Shown here piece by piece: positions 10,951 through 18,272 of a stretch of DNA of 64,000 nucleotides. A model generated the notes under the pieces. The model was given only the letters and a program-made list of their open reading frames with translations, made no database searches and was not told the DNA's origin. Both the position numbers and the translations under genes were made by a program. Source of the stretch: Cohaesibacter sp. ES.047. GTDB taxonomy: Bacteria; Pseudomonadota; Alphaproteobacteria; Rhizobiales; Cohaesibacteraceae. Within the stretch, counting starts at the first letter, position 1. Every line of letters begins with the position of its first letter. The stretch spans positions 2,992,001 to 3,056,000 of the forward strand of contig NZ_LT907844.1 in assembly GCF_900215505.1 (NCBI RefSeq). Reading direction: 5' to 3'.

Positions 10951-11559
10951 TCAGGAGTCAAGCAAACCGTGCAGACTATGGAACCGGTCAAGAAAGGCAG
11001 CCTGTGCCTGTTGGGTGCTCCATGGCTTGATCGGAAGCTGGTCTTCGGAAAGGCCCTCGGGGCGGCCGAACAGCTCCTTGGCTTCCTTGACCTCGAACCC
11101 GGCCAGATGCACCGCTTCGAAATAGGCCGAGATTCTGTCAGCTTCCTTGATTTTCTTCTTGAGTGCTTTCGTCGGGTGAGGGGACAGGCCAAAGCGCAGA
11201 TGGATTGCCGCTTCCAGTCTTTCCTCGATATCCTTGTAACCGACGCCGATTGCCGACTTGAACGGAGAAATCATGTCGCCGATCACATACTCGGGACCAT
11301 CGTGCAACAGACCCATGAGCGCAGCTTCCACCGGCAGGTTCGGGTTTTTGACGCGAAGGATCATCTCAACGATCAGGCTGTGTTGTGCGACGGAAAACGG
11401 ATGATCTCCGATGGTTTGTCCGTTCCATCGCGCCACTCTGGCAAGGCCGTGGGCGATATCTTCGATCTCGATATCGAAGGGGGAGGGGTCAAGCAAATCA
11501 AGCCGGCGTCCCGACAACATCCGCTGCCAGGCTCTCGGCGCATCCGGTTTTTGTGACAT
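10951..11559 (-). CDS. HD-domain phosphohydrolase family protein
   Basis: A 202-residue HD-domain protein. Metal-binding motifs are 'HPFSVAQHSLIV' near residue 53 and 'LMGLLHDGPEYVIGDM' near residue 83, with 'KEADRISAYFEA' giving a later Asp. The arrangement resembles YfbR-type 5'-nucleotidases and similar small HD hydrolases. The substrate cannot be decided from sequence. It forms a same-strand cluster with the phosphatase gene. Confidence 0.82.
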   Translation of the reverse strand: MSQKPDAPRAWQRMLSGRRLDLLDPSPFDIEIEDIAHGLARVARWNGQTIGDHPFSVAQHSLIVEMILRVKNPNLPVEAALMGLLHDGPEYVIGDMISPFKSAIGVGYKDIEERLEAAIHLRFGLSPHPTKALKKKIKEADRISAYFEAVHLAGFEVKEAKELFGRPEGLSEDQLPIKPWSTQQAQAAFLDRFHSLHGLLDS

Positions 11560-11854
11560 GATCGGTATTCCGTCTTTTCACAATATCTGAGGCAAAAGAC
11601 TCTCTTTGGAGTCCCGTGCTGCTTATGGGAATCGATTTAGCGCACCCTGTCGCGGATTGAAATGCCAGAAGCACAAAGCAGGCAAGATAGTTGGACATCG
11701 GGGGAGAACCGGGCAGGATTTGTTTCCATTTCGCGCTTTGCTTGTTTTGTTGCGACAGGTTGAAATAAAAATACACGCATTGCGAATGGTTGCGGAATAG
11801 TGCCTATTCTTGGTCGAGTTCACTTGGTAAAACAGCCTGTATGGGATAGTATTC

Positions 11855-11975
11855 GTTCAAAGCAAACCGGCAAGCAAGAAGACTGGCCAGAAAACCTCAG
11901 GCCAGCCATCACCGGAGTTTGTGTGGGGACTGGACTTCCGATGAGAGAAGCGCGGTTGATTCTGCGCTTCTTTCG
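11855..11975 (+). ncRNA. Candidate small RNA with three hairpins
   Basis: In an 890-base gap without a gene, a possible promoter (TTGGTA, 17 bases, TAGTAT near 11827-11855) precedes three hairpins: CTGGCC/GGCCAG near 11883-11905, a bulged CGGA-GT/AC-TTCCG stem near 11912-11940, and AGAAGCGC/GCGCTTCT at 11946-11971. The last is followed by a short TTC-rich tail and may be a weak terminator. No open frame with an RBS spans it. Expression is not shown by sequence. Confidence 0.3.
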
Positions 11976-12248
11976 TGTTCACCATTGCCGATGCGATCTC
12001 CAAGCTCCCTTTCCACTCATAGATGAATACAAGATAGGCCGGCCTGCTCTTTGCCAGAGGGTGGGATTTGTCATTCATTAGAGTCATGCGACGCCTCGCA
12101 AGTCAGATAGGGGCGATTGATCGGTTTCTATGAAAGGCCTTGCGGTGAGCTTAAAGCTGAGTATTGTTTTCAACAATTAATGCGACCATGCGGCGTGTGT
12201 TTTAACTTGAGAATTTAGTGCAACAAATAAAAGACCTTACCGCAAGTG

Positions 12249-12265
12249 ATTGGAAGAATTCTAAT
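12249..12265 (+). promoter_or_regulatory. Candidate Irr/ICE box upstream of iron importer
   Basis: The sequence ATTG-GAA-GAA-TTC-TAAT fits the iron-control-element pattern TTTAGAA-N3-TTCTAAA of the alphaproteobacterial Irr regulator at most positions, with a perfect GAA-N3-TTC core. It lies about 180 bases before the ferric-iron binding protein gene, in an AT-rich segment likely to hold the promoter. Confidence 0.4.
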
Positions 12266-12446
12266 ATTTTTTGCTCAACAAAGCAACTAACTTACTGTTT
12301 TGTTAGGTTGTTCGTGTTGACTTTGAGAATGGTTCGCAGCAATGATTGCCTCAACTTCACGAGGCAGACGCCAAAGCAAAACGCATCGGTCCTGACCTTG
12401 CCCCCCAATCCTGGGCCTTGAACCCACTATTGGAGACAGAAAGACA

Positions 12447-13481
12447 ATGAACAAATCCGCCCTCGCCATTCTGACGACCGTGGCTCTGACGACTGTTGCG
12501 CCTTCGCCTTCCATGGCAGATGGGGATGTAAATATCTATTCCTATCGTCAACCGTTCCTGATCGAGCCGCTTCTGGATCGGTTTACCGAAGAAACGGGGA
12601 TTCAGGCCAACATCATCTTCGCCACGCAGGGCCTTGAAGCCCGCATCAAGGCCGAAGGCGAAAACACGCCCGCCGACCTTCTCCTTTCAACCGATGTTGG
12701 GCGTCTCGAGGCTGCCAAGCGGCAGGACATCGCCCAGCCGGTCCAGTCCGAAGTGCTTGAGCAGAATATTCCGGCGAACTTTCGCGATAAGGACGATCAG
12801 TGGTTTGGACTGACGACGCGTGCTCGTGTCGTCTATGCCTCCAACGAGCGGGTCGATCTTGACACCATCACCTACGAGGATCTGGCCGATCCCAAGTGGA
12901 AAGGCCGCCTTTGCACCCGGTCTGGTCAGCATGACTATTCCATCGGCCTGTTCGCTTCGATGATCGCCCACAAAGGCGAGGAAGTGACAAAGACATGGCT
13001 TGAAGGCCTCAAAGCCAATCTGGCGCGCCGCCCGACAGGCAATGATCGTGCGCAGGTCAAGGCGATCTATGCTGGCGAGTGCGATCTCGCACTGGGCAAT
13101 ACCTATTACATGGGTATCATGCAGACCAACGAGAATGAGCCGGAACAGCAGGAATGGGCCAAGTCGGTCCGCATCCTCTTCCCCAATTCCGAAGGTCGCG
13201 GTACGCACGTCAACATTTCAGGCATGTTGCTCACCAAGCATGCGCCAAACAAGGACAATGCCATCAAGCTGATGGAGTTTCTCTCGTCCGCAGAAGCGCA
13301 GAAGCTGTATGCGGAAGGCAATTATGAATATCCAGTCCTGGGTACTGTCGAGCCGTCGGAAATCGTCAAGAGCTGGGGGGACTTCAAGCCCGATCCCATC
13401 TCCCTCAATGAGATTGCCGATCAGCGCAAGGCCGCGTCCGAGCTGGTAGATGTGGTGGATTTCGACGCCGGAGCAAACTGA
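12447..13481 (+). CDS. Ferric-iron ABC transporter substrate-binding protein (AfuA/FutA-type)
   Basis: A 344-residue periplasmic binding protein with a signal peptide of about 24 residues. The start of the mature protein 'VNIYSYRQPFLIEPLLDRF' and 'GLTTRARVVYASNERV' match the Fe(III)-binding family. The paired tyrosines in 'LGNTYYMGIM' are the expected iron ligands. It delivers ferric iron to the inner-membrane permease encoded 690 bases downstream. An Irr-like motif lies upstream. The ATG follows GAGACAGAAAG. Iron is the likely substrate by family. Confidence 0.92.
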   Translation: MNKSALAILTTVALTTVAPSPSMADGDVNIYSYRQPFLIEPLLDRFTEETGIQANIIFATQGLEARIKAEGENTPADLLLSTDVGRLEAAKRQDIAQPVQSEVLEQNIPANFRDKDDQWFGLTTRARVVYASNERVDLDTITYEDLADPKWKGRLCTRSGQHDYSIGLFASMIAHKGEEVTKTWLEGLKANLARRPTGNDRAQVKAIYAGECDLALGNTYYMGIMQTNENEPEQQEWAKSVRILFPNSEGRGTHVNISGMLLTKHAPNKDNAIKLMEFLSSAEAQKLYAEGNYEYPVLGTVEPSEIVKSWGDFKPDPISLNEIADQRKAASELVDVVDFDAGAN

Positions 13482-13693
13482 CGGTAGAGAAAGACACTTC
13501 AAAAGAATTGGTTGAGGCTCTGCTCTAATTGGCTCTGTCCAAGCCGCACCTTTCGATCTGGTCCTCGGAAACGTGCGGAATGCGAAGTCTCACCCAATAA
13601 GCGTCGATAGACAGGACAATGCTTTTCTGGTCCTCTTGCATCCGTCTATTGCTATTGGCGCACTTCCCGCAAATCCCTCATCCGGACCGATGA

Positions 13694-13836
13694 GACAAAG
13701 CTGGTCCCTTTGTCTTCAACGACTGGATGAAATACACCGACATCGATCTTGCCCTTGGCAAGGTCACTGTTGAAAAGGGGATTTGATCATAGCCACCGGT
13801 TGCGGGGACGAAAGCTGGTCCCTCTCGCTTCCCCGA
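13694..13836 (+). repeat. Two hairpins sharing an identical loop
   Basis: The 13-base sequence AAAGCTGGTCCCT occurs twice, at about 13697-13709 and 13810-13822. In both copies the flanks form a stem that presents CTGGTCC in the loop: GACAAAG/CTTTGTC in the first, and CGGGGA plus CGAAAG paired with CTCTCG and TCCCCG in the second. The stems differ in sequence while the loop stays the same. Confidence 0.5.
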
Positions 13837-13850
13837 CCGGAGCCATCTTG

Positions 13851-13892
13851 ATAGAAAGTGTCATGGCAGAGATGCCATGGCACTTTTTCTAT
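13851..13892 (+). terminator. Strong hairpin, probable intrinsic terminator
   Basis: An 18-bp stem (GTGTCATGGCA with TGCCATGGCAC, extended by AT pairs) with a 4-base GAGA loop is followed by a T-rich segment TTTTTCTAT that partly re-pairs with the upstream A run. It could end transcription from the binding-protein gene before the permease. Confidence 0.6.
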
Positions 13893-14168
13893 TATGCCAA
13901 GAAGCGCGCGTCGCGGACATTTGTCAAATTCAGGCGTCAAGCTCTGGAAAAGCCACAGATCGATTGCTCGACCGGTTGGCAAGGCCTGTTTCACAATCTT
14001 GACAGCACGCGTCATTCCTGTTTCCTTCATAATTGTTGGATCTAACAGTCAACAATGGAAGGCCTGCCGATCATCTGTTTCGATGCGAAACAAGGGTGCC
14101 TACGAGACAAGAGTGCCTGTGAGGATGAAGACCTCTCGGAAGATCTCCTGATGGAAGAGCGTATTTAA

Positions 14169-15896
14169 GTGACAGAGAGCAGTTTAAGCCCCGATACGCC
14201 TTCCTTGGGCTCCAAAGCTTCCGGCAAGCTCGCAAGGGCAGCCAAGAGGGTGCGCGGCATGAAGGCGCGCAGCATGGTCGGGCTTGGTTTGCTGCTGTTG
14301 ACGCTTTTTCTGGTCACCCTGCCGATCATCGCCCTTGTCGTGATTGCATTTGGTGATGCCGGGGATGTCTGGCCGCATCTGGTCTCGACTGTGTTGCCGC
14401 GCTCCGTGATGACTACCATCTGGCTGATGCTCGGTGTCGGCACCATGACGGCGCTGATCGGCGTTTCGACAGCATGGCTTGTCACCATGTGCCGCTTTCC
14501 CGGACAACAGATCTTTCAGTGGGCGCTTCTGATCCCGCTTGCCATCCCCACCTATATCGTCGCTTATGCATCTGTAGAGCTGCTTGATTATTCCGGCCCG
14601 GCCCAGAGCGCGCTGCGCTGGCTGTTCGGCTTTCGCAATGCTCGCGACTATTGGTTCCCCGAAGTGCGTTCGCTGGGCGGAGCCATCGTCGTGATGAGCC
14701 TTGTGCTCTACCCATATGTCTATCTCACCAGTCGAGCGACCTTCCTGCTGCAGTCCGCCTGCGCCCTTGATGTGTCGCGCACACTGGGAGCTGGACCCGT
14801 AAGGCTGTTCGCAGCGGTGGCGTTGCCGCTTGCACGGCCAGCCATCGTGGTCGGCATCACCCTCGCCATGATGGAATGTCTCAATGATATCGGGGCCGTG
14901 CAGTTTTTCGGCGTTAAAACCCTGACCTTCAGTGTCTATGACACATGGCTCAATCGGGCCAGTCTTGCAGGCGCTGCACAGATCTCGACGGTCATGCTGC
15001 TTGTGGTGTTGTTGCTCCTTTGGATCGAACGACGGGGTCGCCGACAGCAGCGCTATGCCGTCACCTCGCGTCGTTATCAGGCTCTGCCGAGCTATCAGCT
15101 CTCGGGACTGCGCTCCATTCTCGCCATGTTGGTCTGTCTTGCGCCGATTGTCCTTGGTTTTTTGCTGCCGGCGATGGTGCTGCTCAGATCCGCCATTCTC
15201 AACTGGAGCGAAAACCTCAGCGCGGACTATTTTTCCGCCATGGGCAATTCGCTCTTTCTGTCCAGCTTCGCCGCCATTCTGACTGCATCGGTCGGCATCA
15301 CACTGGCCTATTTCGCGCGCCTTCAGAAAAATCGCCTCGTTGCGGGGTTCACGCGCATCGCATCCATCGGCTATGCCGTGCCGGGAACCGTGCTTGCGGT
15401 TGGCATCCTGATCCCGGTTGCAAGTCTCGACAATTTCATCGCTTCGAGTATGCGAGACCTGTTCGGGATTTCGACCGGGCTTTTGATCATCGGCTCAGGG
15501 GCGGCCATGCTGTATGCCTATTGTGTGCGCTTCATGGCCATGTCCTATGGGGCAGGGGAAACGGGCCTCCAGCGTGTGTCCCCCAATCTGGAAGCCGCTG
15601 CCCGCACCCTCGGCCGCAGTCCGATGCGGACACTCATCGAGATTGACTTGCCGATGATCCGCCCCGCGCTGGTCTCTGGTGCTTTGTTGGTGTTCGTTGA
15701 TGTCATGAAAGAGCTGCCCGCAACAATTCTGCTCAGGCCCTTCAATTTCGATACACTGGCAACATTGGTGTATGGACAGGCATCTTTGGAAGCCTTTGAA
15801 AAGGGATCCCTGTCGGCCCTGACAATCGTTGCCGTGGGCATCTTGCCTGTCATTTTGCTCTCGCGAACCTCGACCCGATCCCATCAGAGTGAGTAA
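14169..15896 (+). CDS. Iron ABC transporter permease (FbpB-type, fused two-domain)
   Basis: A 575-residue inner-membrane protein with about 12 membrane segments arranged as two MetI-like permease halves. The first half has its coupling loop near 'AARTLGAGPVRLF'-like 'SRTLGAGPVRLFAAVALPLA', the second near 'EAAARTLGRSPMRTL'. This duplicated form is typical of FbpB/SfuB ferric-iron permeases. The start is a GTG at 14169. It would pair with the binding protein upstream. No ATPase (FbpC) gene follows, so one must be supplied from elsewhere. Confidence 0.92.
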   Translation: MTESSLSPDTPSLGSKASGKLARAAKRVRGMKARSMVGLGLLLLTLFLVTLPIIALVVIAFGDAGDVWPHLVSTVLPRSVMTTIWLMLGVGTMTALIGVSTAWLVTMCRFPGQQIFQWALLIPLAIPTYIVAYASVELLDYSGPAQSALRWLFGFRNARDYWFPEVRSLGGAIVVMSLVLYPYVYLTSRATFLLQSACALDVSRTLGAGPVRLFAAVALPLARPAIVVGITLAMMECLNDIGAVQFFGVKTLTFSVYDTWLNRASLAGAAQISTVMLLVVLLLLWIERRGRRQQRYAVTSRRYQALPSYQLSGLRSILAMLVCLAPIVLGFLLPAMVLLRSAILNWSENLSADYFSAMGNSLFLSSFAAILTASVGITLAYFARLQKNRLVAGFTRIASIGYAVPGTVLAVGILIPVASLDNFIASSMRDLFGISTGLLIIGSGAAMLYAYCVRFMAMSYGAGETGLQRVSPNLEAAARTLGRSPMRTLIEIDLPMIRPALVSGALLVFVDVMKELPATILLRPFNFDTLATLVYGQASLEAFEKGSLSALTIVAVGILPVILLSRTSTRSHQSE

Positions 15897-15931
15897 TGCA
15901 GGCGCGCTGTTTTTCAGCTTGAAACAGAACG

Positions 15932-16100
15932 AAAAAAACCCGGAAAAGCCCGGGCATCAAGGTGGCGGAAAGTGCGACCTTATCGTTGGCCGCTTGAGAC
16001 TGTAACGCCAGTGAGGCAACCACAGGCATGTGGCGACCGAGCACTGGCGTAATTCGACAATCACAACATACACCATGTCGATCATGCTTCGTAGTTAAAA
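15932..16100 (-). ncRNA. Candidate minus-strand small RNA with intrinsic terminator
   Basis: Read on the minus strand, an 8-bp stem CGCCAGTG/CACTGGCG (16049-16042 with 16013-16006) encloses a second hairpin CCACA-N4-TGTGG. Downstream, a short GC stem CCCGG/CCGGG at 15954-15939 is followed by seven Us, a classic terminator with no minus-strand gene in front of it. A possible promoter (TTAACG, 17 bases, CATAAT at 16113-16108) and a perfect 16-bp palindrome at 16090-16105 near the expected start support a regulated transcript. Expression is not proven. Confidence 0.4.
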
Positions 16101-16105
16101 CTACG
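16090..16105. promoter_or_regulatory. Palindrome CGTAGTTAAAACTACG, possible operator
   Basis: Two 7-base arms CGTAGTT and AACTACG flank a 2-base centre. The site overlaps the predicted start of the minus-strand small RNA, where a repressor would block transcription. The regulator is unknown. Confidence 0.35.
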
Positions 16106-16472
16106 CAATTATGCAGCATTTTACATTGTGCGTTAACAAGAGATTAGGCACGCGCCCGCACAAAAAAGCATCGGCCTTTAGATGAATGCGCCCAATCCAG
16201 ACTTGTAAAACACGCCCGCCCTTGCAACTGTTGCTTGGGTTTCGAGATATCGGGTCACGTGTCGATGGTTTATTTCGCTGAGACAACAAAGACATGGCCC
16301 TGCGGTCAGAGCTGCATGCACAGTGGCTGGCAAGGCATTGTGATGCGTGCGTATCATGATCCGCATTTGGGTTTGTCCGAAGAAGTCTGATTTGCCAAAT
16401 GATGGCTCGAAACAGAGAGTAGACCATCAATTGGCTTGTAGGCCGTGAGAGGTTGCAGATTGGGAGAGCAGA

Positions 16473-17168
16473 ATGAAGAAGGTTTACACCAGCGCCGCTG
16501 ATGCGTTGGAAGGGCTCGTTTTCGACGGCATGACAATTGCTGTTGGTGGTTTCGGGTTGTGCGGCATCCCCGAAAATCTCATCATCGCCTTGCGCGAGAC
16601 TGGTGTGAAAGACATTACGGTCGTCTCCAACAATTGCGGCGTTGACGACTTTGGCATGGGCCTGTTGCTGCAAACCCGCCAGATCAAGAAGATGGTTTCG
16701 TCATATGTCGGTGAAAATGCCGAATTCATGCGCCAGTATCTCTCCGGCGAGCTTGAACTGGAGTTCAATCCGCAAGGAACGCTAGCGGAGCGCCTGCGCG
16801 CCGGCGGCGCAGGAATCCCTGGCTTCTATACCAAAACCGGCGTTGGCACCCTGATTGCCGAAGGTAAGGAGCACAAGGACTTCGAGGGGGAAACCTACAT
16901 CCTCGAACGGGGCATCAAGACGGATCTGGCCATTGTGAAGGCTTGGCGCGGAGATGAAAAGGGCAATCTCACCTATCGCAAGACCGCGATGAACTTCAAT
17001 CCCGAATGTGCCACGGCAGGCAAGGTCACAATCGCGGAAGTCGAAGAAATGGTCCCGGTCGGCTCGCTCGACAAAATGGCCATTCATACCCCTGAAATCT
17101 TCGTCCAGCGCATCGTTCAGGGAAACCACGAAAAACGCATCGAGCAGCGCACGGTACGGGCCAGCTAA
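16473..17168 (+). CDS. scoA: 3-oxoacid CoA-transferase subunit A
   Basis: A 231-residue CoA-transferase alpha subunit. '[19 protein letters not shown]' near residue 26 is the family-I glycine signature, and '[17 protein letters not shown]' and '[15 protein letters not shown]' follow. With ScoB it moves CoA from succinyl-CoA to acetoacetate (or a related 3-oxoacid) in the cytoplasm, feeding ketone-body and polyhydroxybutyrate turnover. An RBS GGGAGA lies upstream. The scoB gene begins 15 bases downstream. Confidence 0.95.
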   Translation: MKKVYTSAADALEGLVFDGMTIAVGGFGLCGIPENLIIALRETGVKDITVVSNNCGVDDFGMGLLLQTRQIKKMVSSYVGENAEFMRQYLSGELELEFNPQGTLAERLRAGGAGIPGFYTKTGVGTLIAEGKEHKDFEGETYILERGIKTDLAIVKAWRGDEKGNLTYRKTAMNFNPECATAGKVTIAEVEEMVPVGSLDKMAIHTPEIFVQRIVQGNHEKRIEQRTVRAS

Positions 17169-17182
17169 GGGGAGAGACGCAC

Positions 17183-17821
17183 ATGGCATGGACACGCGAT
17201 CAAATGGCCGAACGGGCCGCCGCCGAACTGGAAGATGGCTTCTATGTGAACTTAGGCATCGGCATTCCCACTCTTGTCGCCAACTATGTGCCTTCGGATA
17301 TGGAGATCACGCTCCAGTCGGAAAACGGCATGTTGGGCATGGGGCCTTTCCCTAGGGAAGACGAAGTCGACGCCGACCTGATCAATGCAGGCAAGCAGAC
17401 GATCACGGAGTTGCCGCGCACCTCCTATTTCTCCTCCTCCCAGTCCTTTGGGATGATTCGGGGTGGACACATCGATCTTTCGGTGTTGGGGGCAATGGAA
17501 GTGGCCGAGAATGGTGACCTCGCAAACTGGATGATCCCGGGCAAGCTCGTCAAGGGCATGGGCGGTGCCATGGATTTGGTCTCGGGCGTCAAGCGCATCG
17601 TTATCGTCATGGATCACACCAACAAGAAGGGCGAGAGCAAGATCCTCAAGTCCTGCTCCCTGCCTCTCACCGGCAAGGCCGTTGTGGATCTCATCATCAC
17701 GGATTTGGGCGTCATGGAAGTCCGCGAGGATGGCCTTTCTTTGATTGAGCTGGCTCCCGGCGTCGATGTCGATGAAGTCCAGGCGAAAACAGTAGCCAAT
17801 CTGAAGGTTGATCTGAAATAG
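17183..17821 (+). CDS. scoB: 3-oxoacid CoA-transferase subunit B
   Basis: A 212-residue beta subunit. The motif '[13 protein letters not shown]' near residue 49 contains the catalytic glutamate that forms the CoA thioester. '[14 protein letters not shown]' and '[16 protein letters not shown]' are conserved family segments. It starts 15 bases after scoA with an AGGGGAGAG ribosome-binding site, so the two are translated from one mRNA. Length and motifs are normal. Confidence 0.96.
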   Translation: MAWTRDQMAERAAAELEDGFYVNLGIGIPTLVANYVPSDMEITLQSENGMLGMGPFPREDEVDADLINAGKQTITELPRTSYFSSSQSFGMIRGGHIDLSVLGAMEVAENGDLANWMIPGKLVKGMGGAMDLVSGVKRIVIVMDHTNKKGESKILKSCSLPLTGKAVVDLIITDLGVMEVREDGLSLIELAPGVDVDEVQAKTVANLKVDLK

Positions 17822-18272
17822 ATTAGGTAATATTTACGAGGGTGTGAGGCGGTTGGGGAAACCAAAAGCGCATGGCGCGGCTTTCGGACGTTCGCCCGGC
17901 GGCACAAAAAGGAGCATCGCACGATTGATCTGCGGTGTGGGAGGCGATTGGCTATAGACCTGTTGAGGCTTCCTCCCATGCGGACGTTCAAGTGTCGATC
18001 CGATCCTGCATGCATTGCCGTGTTTTTGTTGTTAACCTGAAACCTTACCGTTTTTTGCTTTGTATTCGTGCGAGCAAGATCGTTAGTATGGCTCCGGAAT
18101 TGAGATAAGACTATTCCTCGGCGTGATACGCTGGTCTCCCGTCGATTTTCAATCCAATCCGGGTCAAAACCGGTATGGAAATTCGTCTGATCCGTTCAAG
18201 CGGGATGATTGACCGGGCAACCGGTCCCACGATCAGGCCGAGTGAGAGTTCAAAAAGGAAAAGGTGCGGAAC
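17822..18272. other. Intergenic region before asmA
   Basis: About 450 bases with no convincing gene. It contains a T-rich stretch near 18030-18060 and a few short GC hairpins such as CCGGGCAACCGG near 18212. The asmA promoter is expected near its right end. No other element was recognised. Confidence 0.35.

Larger units (their letters stand above)
13482..14168. other. Spacer between iron-binding protein and permease genes
   Basis: A 690-base gap inside an apparent transport operon. It holds two hairpins with the same loop (see 13694-13836), a strong hairpin at 13851-13892, and a 30-codon reading frame at 13694-13786 with normal codon use ending 'DLALGKVTVEKGI'. That frame has a stop directly upstream and looks like the tail of a decayed gene. 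The ABC ATPase expected in such operons is absent. Confidence 0.4.

Noticed and set aside
16101-16673. 190-residue minus frame over the scoA start
   Set aside because: It overlaps the scoA coding strand, and its text has no family marks and irregular codon use.
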